64,000 bases of DNA, from NCBI RefSeq assembly GCF_016461825.1, contig NZ_JAEMNU010000040.1, positions 29,758 to 93,757 of the forward strand, given 5' to 3'. The stretch comes from Rugamonas violacea (GTDB lineage Bacteria; Pseudomonadota; Gammaproteobacteria; Burkholderiales; Burkholderiaceae_D). A program made the translations under genes and the position numbers. The notes beneath the pieces were generated by a model, which was not told where the DNA came from, did not search any database, and saw only the letters and a list, made by a program, of their open reading frames with translations. Below, one piece after another: positions 9,376 to 17,876 of this stretch. The stretch's first letter is position 1; every line of letters starts with the position of its first letter.

Positions 9376-9404
9376 TCCGGGGCCGCAGGCGGCCCGTTCC
9401 ACAG

Positions 9405-9434
9405 CCAAAAGCGTGCCTTTAAGCACGCTTTTGG
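9405..9434. terminator. 12-bp perfect hairpin, likely terminator of the AhpD-like gene
   Basis: Arms CCAAAAGCGTGC and GCACGCTTTTGG pair perfectly around a 6-base loop. The arm ends are A/T-runs, so it can act in either direction. Confidence 0.7.
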
Positions 9435-9562
9435 TCTGCGCACGCGGCGCCCCGTCAAGCCGGCCCGGCCGTTTGATATGGCACAGCACCACGCTTGCGC
9501 CCGCTCCTAGACTGGTCTTGCCGGCCGCGATTTCGCGCCGGATAAAACCAACGGAGACAAGC

Positions 9563-9904
9563 ATGGAAATCCAAGACGACACCGAAACACTGCGCAAGTT
9601 GTTCGACCAGGTCAACCCCGGCATGGGCGAGGTCGAGTCTATCCACAAGGCGGAGCTCGACGCCGAGCACGCGCTGGCGCTGATGGCCAACCCGAAAATG
9701 GCGCTGAAAAGCATGGGCATTCCGGTCAGCGACGCCTCGCAGGTCAACATCACCATGAAGAACCGGGCCAACCGCGACGCCGGCAGCGTGATGGACGCCG
9801 CCACGATGACGGCGACCAGGGCCGCCCAGTTGCGCCGCATCATCGTCATCATCATCCACTACAGCAACTGCGACGCCGACATCATCATCATCGCCACCCG
9901 CTGA
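9563..9904 (+). CDS. putative NHLP-type RiPP precursor with Ile-rich C-terminus (orphan)
   Basis: A 113-residue peptide after a good GGAG ribosome site. The middle, LALMANPKMALKSMGIPVS (about residues 45-63) followed by DASQVNITMKN, matches the pattern of nitrile-hydratase-like leader peptides (a DPxxALxxxGhxVP-like run followed by a valine-rich strand). The C-terminus is RRIIVIIIHYSNCDADIIII followed by three residues, encoded by runs of ATC codons, with one Cys and two Asp: a plausible modified core. There is no export or modification gene next door, so this is either an orphan precursor acted on from elsewhere or a small protein of another kind. The tail cannot be a normal soluble peptide end. 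Confidence 0.55.
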   Translation: MEIQDDTETLRKLFDQVNPGMGEVESIHKAELDAEHALALMANPKMALKSMGIPVSDASQVNITMKNRANRDAGSVMDAATMTATRAAQLRRIIVIIIHYSNCDADIIIIATR

Positions 9905-10063
9905 ACAGCGCCGCGGCACCGGCGCGCGCAGCGGACGCGCCGGCCGCCGGCAGGCTCAGCCCGTCTCGGGTACAATGCAGCCTCTTCTGTTAGACGCATG
10001 GCACGCCACTACGCGCGCCGCTACAGTCGGCCCGCCACCGGCCCGCCGACGCCATCAAAAATT

Positions 10064-10813
10064 ATGAAATCAATTTCCCTGCTCGCCTTGGCACTGGCCA
10101 TCGCACACGGCGGCGTTGCCGCCAAAGAAACCCCCGAACCCGGCCGCACCTGGAACACCTCCGCCGAACTGGGCGCCATCACCACCTCCGGCAACACCGT
10201 CGGCACCTCCGTCACCGGCAAAATCGACGCCCGCCAAGAGCTGGAGGACTGGAGCAACGAATACGTCCTCAGCGGCTATTTCAAGGAAGACGAGAACACC
10301 CAGGACGACGGCAGCAAGGTGCGCGAGCGCTCGGCCGAGCGCTTCTCGCTGTCGGCCAAGGCGGCCTACAAATTGGTCGAGGACGGCGCCAAGCTGTTCG
10401 CGCTGGCCTCCCACGTCGACGACAAGTTCGGCGCCTACACGCGCTATTCGACACTGGGCATCGGTTACGGCGCGCGCTGGCTGAAGACACGCGACAAGAG
10501 CATCGACGCGGAAATCGGTCCCGGCTACTTCAAGGGCATGCGCGCCACCGGCGAGCTGGAAAGCGGCATGACGGTGCGTGGCGCGGCCACGCTGAAATGG
10601 CAGTTGAGCGATTCGGCCGCCTTCGCGCAGGCGATCAGCGTCGAACGCGGCACCTCGAACACCCACTCGATGGCCGAGACCTCGCTGCGCACCAAAATCA
10701 ACGGCACCATGCAGATGAAGGCTGCCTTCAGCGTGCGCAACGACACCAGCGTGCCCGAGGACAAAAAGAACACCGACTCGCAAACCTCGGTGACCTTGGT
10801 CTACTCGTTCTAA
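10064..10813 (+). CDS. DUF481 outer-membrane protein (YdiY-like)
   Basis: A 249-residue secreted protein: signal peptide MKSISLLALALAIAHGGVAA, then a beta-strand-rich body with NTSAELGAITTSGNT, the signature of DUF481 salt-induced outer-membrane proteins, and a final VTLVYSF ending in Phe as outer-membrane barrels do. The ATG at 10064 is chosen because it puts the signal peptide at the N-terminus; an in-frame ATG at 9998 would add 22 unlikely residues. Function in the family is poorly known. It stands alone. Confidence 0.85.
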   Translation: MKSISLLALALAIAHGGVAAKETPEPGRTWNTSAELGAITTSGNTVGTSVTGKIDARQELEDWSNEYVLSGYFKEDENTQDDGSKVRERSAERFSLSAKAAYKLVEDGAKLFALASHVDDKFGAYTRYSTLGIGYGARWLKTRDKSIDAEIGPGYFKGMRATGELESGMTVRGAATLKWQLSDSAAFAQAISVERGTSNTHSMAETSLRTKINGTMQMKAAFSVRNDTSVPEDKKNTDSQTSVTLVYSF

Positions 10814-10843
10814 ACGTCGCCGCAAGCGCGTTACCGTAAACGC

Positions 10844-10875
10844 AAAAAACGCTGGCGCGGCGGGCGTCCAGCGTT
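10844..10875 (-). terminator. Rho-independent terminator of the VOC gene
   Basis: Read on the minus strand: AACGCTGG, a 12-base loop, CCAGCGTT, then further Ts. It lies 19 bases past the minus-strand stop and also between two converging genes. Confidence 0.7.
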
Positions 10876-10893
10876 GCTTAACGCGCTAGCGCA

Positions 10894-11328
10894 TCAGGAA
10901 TACATCGCCGTCAGCAGGCGCTGCATCTCGGCCACCGGCACGTCCTTCTTGTGCGTCGAAATGGTCCAGGTGTTACCGAACGGGTCCAGCACGCGGCCCT
11001 CGCGCGCGCCGAAGAACATGTCGCTCACCGGACTCAGCTCCTTGGCGCCCTCCTTCAAGGCCAGCGCGAAGGTGGCGTCCGAATCGCCCACGTAAATCTG
11101 CGCCAACAGTGCCTGTTCCGGCCATCCTTCCATCGTCTCGCCCAGATTGATGCGCGAGTCGCCGATCTGCAGCTCGCAGTGGGCCACCTTGCCGTCCGGC
11201 GAGGTCAAACGCAGCACCTCCTCGGCACCGAAGACTTTCTTGTAAAAAGTCACCGCGTCGGCCACGTTTTTTACGATGCTGTTCGGCGTGATGGTGTGCG
11301 ATCCCTCAGGTTTTCCATGCTTGATCAT
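10894..11328 (-). CDS. VOC (glyoxalase-fold, PhnB-like) protein
   Basis: A 144-residue vicinal-oxygen-chelate protein. It shows the expected sequence NSIVKNVADAVTFYKKVFGAEEV, HCELQIGDSRINLGE and the end DPFGNTWTISTHKKDV, typical of PhnB-like, non-catalytic-annotated VOC members that may bind metal or small electrophiles. The ATG at 11328 is preferred over upstream codons because AAGGAG sits 6 bases before it. Monocistronic, ended by the hairpin at 10844. Confidence 0.88.
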   Translation of the reverse strand: MIKHGKPEGSHTITPNSIVKNVADAVTFYKKVFGAEEVLRLTSPDGKVAHCELQIGDSRINLGETMEGWPEQALLAQIYVGDSDATFALALKEGAKELSPVSDMFFGAREGRVLDPFGNTWTISTHKKDVPVAEMQRLLTAMYS

Positions 11329-11625
11329 TTGCTTCTCCTTGGTTGAAAAAGTCATTGCAGGGCTTGCAATGTGACGCATGATGCATATTGAAAGTCGCCA
11401 CGCGGCCTTATGCCGTATGGCCTTGCGCCGCGCGCCAAGATCTGGCGCGGGCCTCTGCGCCGGCCGACGAGGCACGGTGGCGAAGCTGAAAAATGGCTGG
11501 CGATGCGCCTGCGGCATGCCGTCTTGCGGCACTGCCAGGCGTACTTGGCTGGCGGGCGGCGCAACGGCGCGCCGTGCCGCTATGATGCCCCAGTGCGGCG
11601 CCGCCGTCGATAGACAAATCGTTGA

Positions 11626-12378
11626 TTACATGCCTTTAAAGCGGTGCTGGAAGCGTTGACTGACCGGCAAGCGCGCCGCATGGCCGCGCAGCTGCAACCA
11701 ACAGGCTTCGTCGGCGTCGCGCTGCACGGCGGCGATACGTTTGACCGACACCACATAGCCACGGTGGATTTGCCAGAACGTGTTTGGTTCTAGCGCCTCG
11801 GCCAACTCCTTGATCGGAGTGCGAATGTGCGCCTCCAGCGCGTCCGTCACCACGCGGGTGTACTTGTGTTCCGAGCAAAAATACACCACGTCGTTCAGGT
11901 CGATGAAGTGGATCGCGTTGCCCACAGAGGCCTGCAACCAGGCCGGCGCGACGCGCGCCGGCACCAACTGTTGCAACAGGCGCGCCAGATCCGGTGGCGG
12001 CGTGCCCAGCCGGGCGCGCACGCGCTCGATGGCGCGCGCCAGACGCACCGGATCGGTCGGCTTCATCACGTAGTCGAGCGCGCCCTCGTCGAAGGCGGCC
12101 AAGGCGTGCTCCTGGTGGGCGGTGACGAATACCACGTGGGTACGCGCGCCGAAGGTGCGTGCCACCTCAAGGCCGCTCAGGCCGGGCATGCGGATGTCGA
12201 GGAAGGCGACGTCGGGTTGCACCTCGCGCGCGATCTGCAAGGCCTGATAACCGTCGGCCGCCTCGCCCACCATCTCCGCCTCGGGCCACAGCGCGGCCAG
12301 CGACTCGCGCAGTTCGGCCCGCAGTAGCGGTTCGTCGTCGGCGATCAGGATGCGCGGGCGGTAAGTGGTCTGGTTCAT
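11626..12378 (-). CDS. LytTR-family response regulator (pair 1)
   Basis: A 250-residue two-component regulator. Receiver domain 8-120 with ILIADDEP, the phospho-acceptor Asp in VAFLDIRMPG and the Lys of YVMKPTD; then an LytTR DNA-binding domain from about 145, with VVYFCSEHKYTRV and FWQIHRGYVVSVKRI. It is the output partner of the kinase encoded just upstream, whose stop overlaps this ATG by four bases. LytTR regulators control envelope and exopolysaccharide genes in many bacteria; the target here is unknown. Confidence 0.92.
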   Translation of the reverse strand: MNQTTYRPRILIADDEPLLRAELRESLAALWPEAEMVGEAADGYQALQIAREVQPDVAFLDIRMPGLSGLEVARTFGARTHVVFVTAHQEHALAAFDEGALDYVMKPTDPVRLARAIERVRARLGTPPPDLARLLQQLVPARVAPAWLQASVGNAIHFIDLNDVVYFCSEHKYTRVVTDALEAHIRTPIKELAEALEPNTFWQIHRGYVVSVKRIAAVQRDADEACWLQLRGHAARLPVSQRFQHRFKGM

Positions 12379-13457
12379 GCTGGATCGGTCGTGGTTGTGA
12401 TGTAGGGGATGGTCAGCTCGGCCTCGGTCCAGCCGTCGGCGCCGATGCGCAAGGCGAAGGCGGCGTCCGCGCCGTACAGGGCGGCCAGGCGCTGGCGTAG
12501 GTTGTGCAGTCCAACCCCGCTGCCCAGCACCACGCTCACCAGACCGGCGCCATTGTCGCGCACAGTCAGCCGCAGCCGCGCGCCGTCCAGCAGTGCGAGC
12601 AAGCGTACCTCGACGTCGCCGCTGCGCGGCTCGACACCGTGCTGGACGGCGTTCTCCACCAGTGGCATCAGCAGCAACGGCGGCAGTTGGGCGGCGCCCA
12701 GCGCGGCCGGACAATCGAGTTCGAAGCGCAGCCGCTCGCCGAAGCGGATCGCCATCAACGCCAGGTAGTGCTGCGCCAATTCGAACTCACGCCCCAGGCT
12801 GGACATGGGCCGGCGCAAGTCCGGCAGCGCACTGTGTAGATAAGCGATCAGATGGTCGAGCATTTGCACGGCGCGGGCCGGCTCGTGGCGCGCCAGATAG
12901 CGCGTGTTGGCCAGCGTGTTGTAGAGGAAGTGCGGCTCGATCTGCGCTTGCAGCGCCTTCAGGTCGGCCGTCAGCGCCGACTGGGTCAGTTGCGCCAGAT
13001 GCAGCGCGCGCGCCTGGCTCTGCGCGATCCATAGCGGCAGCGCCAGCGTCAGCAGGCCGAAACCCAGCGCGCTGCTGAACACCTGCGGCAAGGCCATGCC
13101 CCGCAACCCCAAGCCGGCCAGCCCGGCACGGTAGCCGGCGGCGCAGAGCAGGCTGCTCAGTGACAGGATCAGGAGCAGCATTGGCCACAGCCAAAACCAG
13201 GCGCGCGGACCGCGCAACAGGTATTCCAGCGCCCGCAGCACGCCGGCCGTGATACCCAGCGGCAGCAGCAAGGCGCCGAACAAGGCGGCCCAGGTGTAGG
13301 CATGGCGGTGCAGGGACAGCGCCGTCAGCGCCACCACCAGCAGCAGGCTAACGGCCGCCTGCCCGCGCGAGAAACCGGCCACCTCGCGCAGTAGCGCCGC
13401 AGGGCCGCTCGGCGCGGCACCGACGCTGCGCGCATGTGGCGTCAATATTCCAATCAC
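12375..13457 (-). CDS. LytS-like membrane histidine kinase (pair 1)
   Basis: A 360-residue kinase with four to six membrane helices in the first 180 residues and no recognised sensor domain. The His_kinase motif is LKALQAQIEPHFLYNTLAN (His in PHFLYN). The ATPase boxes are LPLVENAVQHGV, DNGAG and GVGLHNLRQRL. The start is GTG at 13457, overlapping the TGA of the secreted-protein gene as GTGA, so three genes (secreted protein, kinase, regulator) form one coupled unit. The input is probably envelope-related, possibly through the secreted protein (inference). Confidence 0.9.
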   Translation of the reverse strand: MIGILTPHARSVGAAPSGPAALLREVAGFSRGQAAVSLLLVVALTALSLHRHAYTWAALFGALLLPLGITAGVLRALEYLLRGPRAWFWLWPMLLLILSLSSLLCAAGYRAGLAGLGLRGMALPQVFSSALGFGLLTLALPLWIAQSQARALHLAQLTQSALTADLKALQAQIEPHFLYNTLANTRYLARHEPARAVQMLDHLIAYLHSALPDLRRPMSSLGREFELAQHYLALMAIRFGERLRFELDCPAALGAAQLPPLLLMPLVENAVQHGVEPRSGDVEVRLLALLDGARLRLTVRDNGAGLVSVVLGSGVGLHNLRQRLAALYGADAAFALRIGADGWTEAELTIPYITTTTDPA

Positions 13458-14026
13458 AACGAAGGCCGCTGCGCAAGTGGCGCGCGCGGCGGCATCCGGT
13501 CGACCGCCACGTCGTCGCCGACGACCTCCAGCGACAGCTCGTCCATCCACACCTCGCCGCTGCCGGAATTGATGACGCCGAACAGCATGCTCTCGGCGTC
13601 CGCCGGAACGTCGAGCACCACGCTGCGCGTCTGCCAGGCGACGCTGCCCTTGATCGGCTTGTCTTGGCTGTTGTAGAAAGCAGCCCCTTGGGTGCTCTGG
13701 CTATCGGCGCGCATCCATAGGCCGGCCCAGCCGTCCACATCGCGACTCTTGACCTTGGCCTGGAAGCGCACGCGCCGGCCACGGTAATTGTCGGCGCCGA
13801 TTTGCTGCGTCAGCGAGCCCCAGCTCTTGCCGTCGCCCGCCACATGGCGCAGAAACTTGGCGCCCTTGCCGCTGCTGGTCTCGGTGTAGTCGATGCCGGC
13901 CTGGTAGGCGGCGGGCGATTCGCCGGCCAGCATCCAGGTCGAGGGCAGCGTGCCGGTGGCGTTCTCGGCCAAGGCCCACAGCGACGTGGCGGCCAAGGCG
14001 GCGGCAATAATGTACATCGGTTTCAT
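13454..14026 (-). CDS. secreted carbohydrate-binding-like protein
   Basis: A 190-residue protein with a signal peptide (KPMYIIAAALAATSLWALA, residues 2-20) and a beta-sandwich-like body: WMLAGESPAAYQAGID, YRGRRVRFQAKVKSRDV, WAGLWMRADSQ, then AWQTRSVVLDVP and GEVWMDELSLEVVG. This pattern resembles galactose-binding-like domains found alone or behind regulators in Oxalobacteraceae. No catalytic residue is recognisable. The ATG at 14026 has GGAGAG just before it. It is first in a coupled unit with the LytS/LytTR pair, so it may present a ligand to, or be controlled by, that system (inference). Confidence 0.65.
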   Translation of the reverse strand: MKPMYIIAAALAATSLWALAENATGTLPSTWMLAGESPAAYQAGIDYTETSSGKGAKFLRHVAGDGKSWGSLTQQIGADNYRGRRVRFQAKVKSRDVDGWAGLWMRADSQSTQGAAFYNSQDKPIKGSVAWQTRSVVLDVPADAESMLFGVINSGSGEVWMDELSLEVVGDDVAVDRMPPRAPLAQRPSL

Positions 14027-14404
14027 GATCTCTCCATAAGCATGACGGGATGTCATGAACGCTACTGTGCCGCAGCCGGCGCGGCGCGGGGCCGCCTTGC
14101 GACAAGCGCCGTCAACGGCCGACAAACGCGGCCGCAGGGCGATGGGCGGACAGACCGCGACGGTCGACTGCAGCGGGCCGCAACGCACGCCGGACGCCGT
14201 GGACGCGCCGGGTATCGCCGATCCGCTGGCCCAACATTGCGCGGATTATAACGCCCGCCATCGCCGTTGCCGCCGCCGGCTCCATCGCGCCGCCCGCCGG
14301 ACACATTTGGCGCTGTCCAAAGCGAGCCCGTTTTGCTATAGTCGGCCCGCGCATGGTGACCGCCACCATTCCAAAACCCGTCCTACTTTTATCCCCACGC
14401 CACT
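14027..14404. other. gene-free stretch between divergent units
   Basis: These 378 bases separate the divergent secreted-protein gene and purT. They are G+C-rich; a TATAGT about 70 bases before the purT ATG is a weak -10 candidate. I see no riboswitch-like structure, small gene or repeat that I can support. Confidence 0.5.
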
Positions 14405-15613
14405 ATGACTACGCCACGCATTTTCGGTACCCCCCTGTCCCCTTCCGCCACCAAGGTCATGCTGCTCGGCTCCGGTGAACTCGGCAAGGAAGTCATCATC
14501 GCCCTGCAACGGCTGGGCGTCGAAGTGATCGCCGTCGACCGCTATCCGAACGCGCCCGGCCACCAGGTGGCACACCGCTCCCACGTCATCAACATGGCCG
14601 ACGGCGCCGCGCTGGCCGCCTTGATCGAACTGGAACAGCCCGACCTGATCGTGCCGGAGATCGAGGCGATCGCCACCGACACCCTGGCCGCGCTGGAGCA
14701 GGCCGGCAAGATCACCTGCATCCCGACCGCCCGCGCCGCCCAGCTGACCATGAACCGCGAAGGCATCCGCTGCCTGGCCGCCGAGACGCTGGGCCTGGCC
14801 ACCTCGCCCTACCGCTTCGCCAGCAGCCTGGCCGAGCTGGAGGCCGCCTGCGCCGAAATCGGCTTCCCCTGCGTGGTCAAGCCGGTGATGTCCTCGTCGG
14901 GCAAGGGTCAGTCGAAACTCGACGGTGCCGCCGAAGTCAAGGCCGCCTGGGACCACGCCGCCGCCGGCAGCCGGGTCGACAGCGGCCGCGTCATCGTCGA
15001 GGGCTTCATCGACTTCGACTACGAGATCACGCTGCTGACGGTGCGCGCCATCGGCGCCGACGGCACGGTCGAGACGCAGTTCTGCGAGCCGATCGGCCAC
15101 GTCCAGGTGCAGGGCGACTATGTGGAATCGTGGCAGCCCTGCCGCATGGACCCGCTGGCGCTGCAACGCGCGCGCGACATCGCCGAAAAAGTCACCGGTG
15201 ACCTGGGCGGCCTGGGCCTGTTCGGCGTCGAGCTGTTCGTCAAGGGCGACATGGTCTGGTTCTCGGAAGTGAGCCCGCGTCCGCACGACACCGGCATGGT
15301 CACCATGGCGACCCAGGTGCAAAGCGAGTTCGAGCTGCATGCCAAGGCCATTCTCGGTCTGCCGGTGAACGTGGCGCTGCGCGCGCCGGGCGCCTCGGCG
15401 GTGATCTATGGCCAGCACGAGGCGGCCGGTATCGCCTTCGAGGGCGTGGCCGAAGCGCTGCGCGTGCCGGGCAGCGACATCCGCCTGTTCGGCAAACCGG
15501 AGTCCTTCGCCCGCCGCCGCATGGGCGTGGCGCTGGCCACCGCCGATGATGTAGAGACGGCGCGCCTGCGCGCCAAGGAAGCGGCGTCCAAGGTCAAGCC
15601 GGTGCTGGGCTGA
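14405..15613 (+). CDS. purT: formate-dependent phosphoribosylglycinamide formyltransferase
   Basis: A 402-residue ATP-grasp enzyme converting GAR, formate and ATP to formyl-GAR, step 3 of purine synthesis, in the cytoplasm. The opening [20 protein letters not shown] is diagnostic of PurT, as are [11 protein letters not shown], the ATP-loop segment [12 protein letters not shown] and [15 protein letters not shown]. Length matches the family (about 390-400). It is transcribed alone between two LytS/LytTR loci. Confidence 0.97.
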   Translation: MTTPRIFGTPLSPSATKVMLLGSGELGKEVIIALQRLGVEVIAVDRYPNAPGHQVAHRSHVINMADGAALAALIELEQPDLIVPEIEAIATDTLAALEQAGKITCIPTARAAQLTMNREGIRCLAAETLGLATSPYRFASSLAELEAACAEIGFPCVVKPVMSSSGKGQSKLDGAAEVKAAWDHAAAGSRVDSGRVIVEGFIDFDYEITLLTVRAIGADGTVETQFCEPIGHVQVQGDYVESWQPCRMDPLALQRARDIAEKVTGDLGGLGLFGVELFVKGDMVWFSEVSPRPHDTGMVTMATQVQSEFELHAKAILGLPVNVALRAPGASAVIYGQHEAAGIAFEGVAEALRVPGSDIRLFGKPESFARRRMGVALATADDVETARLRAKEAASKVKPVLG

Positions 15614-15659
15614 CAGCCGGCGCGCCGGCGGCGCACGCAACACCCCGAGGCGTGAAGCT

Positions 15660-15687
15660 GGGGTCGGACCCCTCGGGGTCCGACCCC
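15660..15687. repeat. perfect 13-bp inverted repeat, possibly a dispersed element
   Basis: GGGGTCGGACCCC and GGGGTCCGACCCC are separated by two bases, about 45 bases after purT. A relative with the same GGTC-GACC theme stands at 55745-55771. It may end transcription of purT; no long T-run follows (only GGTTTTG). Confidence 0.65.
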
Positions 15688-15747
15688 GGTTTTGCGTTTG
15701 GGGGGCAGCCGGCGTGCCGGCGCGCTAAACCAGGCCCACCTCCCGCC

Positions 15748-16677
15748 TCACATCTGGCGGAACAGGTCGACGTAATTGCGACTGACCACCAGCTGCTCCG
15801 GCCGCCCTTTCAGCTGCACCATCAGCCGACCACGAAAATCGGTCTTGGTGCCGGCCACATGGCGCGCCGCCACGATCACGCTGCGGTGGATCTGCCAGAA
15901 GTTGGCTTCGTCGAGCTGCTCGCGCAGTTGGCGCAGCGGCGTGCGGATCAAACTCTCGCCGCCAGCCAGGAAGACGCTGGTGTACTTGTCGTTGCTCTGG
16001 AAGTAGATCACCTCCTCGATCGGAATCAATCGCGTCTCCTCGCCGTGGGCGGCGCGTATCCATTGCAGCGGCGCGACGACCGGCGCCGACACCAGCGGCG
16101 CGCCCATACTCGCCCCCATACCCACGCCAGCACCTGCGGCGGCGCCAATGCCAGCGTTGGCAGCCGCGCCAGCCGCCCCCCCGCCCGCCACCAACTGCGC
16201 GCTAAGCTGCAGCAGCAAGGCTTGCACGGCGTCGATGGCCGGCGCCACCGCCGGCTCGCGCAGCGTTGCCTTCAGCTTGGCCACGGTTTTACCCAAGCGT
16301 TCCAGGTTGACCGGCTTGAGCAGGTAGTCGACGGCGGCGTGCTCGAAGGCGTCGACGGCATACTGGTCGTGCGCGGTGACGAAGACGATATGCGGCGGCC
16401 GCGCGCCGGCGGCCAAGCGCGCCGCCACGTCCAGGCCACTCAGGCCGGGCATGCTGATGTCGAGGAAGACCACGTCGGGCGCCTCCTCGTCGATCAGGCG
16501 CAGCGCGTCGAGACCGTTGGCGGCCTTGGCGACGATCTTCAATTCGGGCCAGACGCCGGCCAGCTGGCTGGCCAAATAGTCCAGCAGGTGCGGCTCGTCG
16601 TCGGCGATTATGGCGCGGGGATGGTTGATGATGGCTCCGTGTTCAAAGGCAGCAGCAGACGCACAGTCAGGCCGCAA
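15748..16677 (-). CDS. LytTR-family response regulator (pair 2)
   Basis: About 309 residues: receiver domain (AIIADDEPHLL, Asp in VVFLDISMPGLSGLDV, Lys in YLLKPVN), an Ala/Gly-rich flexible linker of some 40 residues, then an LytTR domain (VIYFQSNDKYTSV, FWQIHRSVIVAARHV). The linker is much longer than in pair 1. There is no ATG before the receiver: the best in-frame start I see is a TTG at 16677, inside the kinase gene, though a non-standard start nearer 16630 cannot be excluded. The frame overlaps the upstream kinase by about 70 bases with this start, so the start is uncertain while the domain call is firm. Confidence 0.85.
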   Translation of the reverse strand: MRPDCASAAAFEHGAIINHPRAIIADDEPHLLDYLASQLAGVWPELKIVAKAANGLDALRLIDEEAPDVVFLDISMPGLSGLDVAARLAAGARPPHIVFVTAHDQYAVDAFEHAAVDYLLKPVNLERLGKTVAKLKATLREPAVAPAIDAVQALLLQLSAQLVAGGGAAGAAANAGIGAAAGAGVGMGASMGAPLVSAPVVAPLQWIRAAHGEETRLIPIEEVIYFQSNDKYTSVFLAGGESLIRTPLRQLREQLDEANFWQIHRSVIVAARHVAGTKTDFRGRLMVQLKGRPEQLVVSRNYVDLFRQM

Positions 16678-17780
16678 GGTTGATTTTCCAATAATTGTAC
16701 CTGAGCGCCGTCGCCATACAAACTGGCCAGCCGGGCGCGGATGTTGCTCAGGCCGACGCCGCCGCCGGGCTTGCTCGACGGTGCGCCCAGACCGGCGCCG
16801 GTGTCGCTGACCTGCAGGCACAGCTTGCCGTCGGCGAGCCGCGCGCTGAGCAGCACCTCGCCGCCCTCCACCTTCGGCTCCAGGCCGTGGGCGATGGCAT
16901 TTTCCACCAGCGGTTGCAACAGCATGGGCGCCAGCGGCGTCTGACGCAGCTCGTCGGCGATGTCGATGCGGTAGCGCAGCCGCTCGCCCATGCGCACCGC
17001 CAGCACGTCGAGGTAGGCGGCGACCATGTCGGCCTCGGCGCCCAAGGTGGCCTGCTCGGCGCGGCTGGCGGCCAGGCTGGCGCGCAGATAGTCGATGAAG
17101 CGTTCGAGCATGCGCCGCGCCAGCGCCGGTTTCACCTCGATCAGGCTGACCACGTTGGCCAGCGTGTTGTAGAGGAAGTGCGGCTCGATCTGCGCCTGCA
17201 GCGCGCGCAGCCTGGCCTCGGCCAGCAGGCGGCCGGTGGCGGCGATCTGCTCGGCCTGGCGCGCCGCCAGCGTTTCGGTGACGATGCGCCGCTCGCCCAG
17301 CACCACCACCAGCGCCATGAACAGGGCGACGAAGATGGCGAAGGGCAGCGTGGCGCTCATCATGCTGCTGTCGAGCAAATAGCGCAGCGGGCTTTTGCCA
17401 CGCAGCAGCGCAAGTCCCAGCGAGACGCCGACCACCACGCAGCAGCTAATCAGCGCGATGTAGTAGACGCGGCGCTGCAGGCCCTTGGCGCGCGACGGCC
17501 AGCCGCCCAGCAGGCGGTTGAACAGTTCCTGGCTGCCGTGGATCAGGTAGCCGACGATGTTGGAGATCAACAGCATCGGCCACCAGTAGTAAGAAAACGG
17601 CTCGTTATGCGCGGTGAACGCCTTGTTGACCAGCGTCAGCACCAGGGCGATGCAGCAGTTCCACAGGGCGGTGTAGAGCAGATCGCGCAGCGGCGAACTG
17701 GGCCAGCGGCGGAACAGCGGCAGCAGATCGAGCGGATGGGTCGATACGTCAGGCTCGGACCGGCTGGATGAAACTGTCAT
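16608..17780 (-). CDS. LytS-like membrane histidine kinase (pair 2)
   Basis: A 390-residue sensor kinase with about four transmembrane helices (residues 40-170), a short coiled linker, then LRALQAQIEPHFLYNTLANV (phospho-acceptor His), PLVENAIAHGLEP, DTGAGLG and GVGLSNIRARL. There is no recognisable sensor domain. It is coupled to the LytTR regulator that overlaps its 3' end. It is related to the pair 1 kinase in the catalytic core but has a different membrane region, so the two pairs probably sense different things. Confidence 0.9.
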   Translation of the reverse strand: MTVSSSRSEPDVSTHPLDLLPLFRRWPSSPLRDLLYTALWNCCIALVLTLVNKAFTAHNEPFSYYWWPMLLISNIVGYLIHGSQELFNRLLGGWPSRAKGLQRRVYYIALISCCVVVGVSLGLALLRGKSPLRYLLDSSMMSATLPFAIFVALFMALVVVLGERRIVTETLAARQAEQIAATGRLLAEARLRALQAQIEPHFLYNTLANVVSLIEVKPALARRMLERFIDYLRASLAASRAEQATLGAEADMVAAYLDVLAVRMGERLRYRIDIADELRQTPLAPMLLQPLVENAIAHGLEPKVEGGEVLLSARLADGKLCLQVSDTGAGLGAPSSKPGGGVGLSNIRARLASLYGDGAQVQLLENQPCGLTVRLLLPLNTEPSSTIPAP

Positions 17781-17876
17781 GCGTTGTTGCTCCTCATTGT
17801 TACAGGTGTCGAACGGCGCCGCGCCGCGCGGACCGCTCGGGGCCTGCTCGGCGCCGCCGCTCGGGCGGCCAAATTA

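Noticed and set aside
9473..9500. TGGCAC then TTGC, resembling a sigma-54 promoter before the NHLP-like gene
   Set aside because: The spacing between GG and GC is not the required 10 bases.
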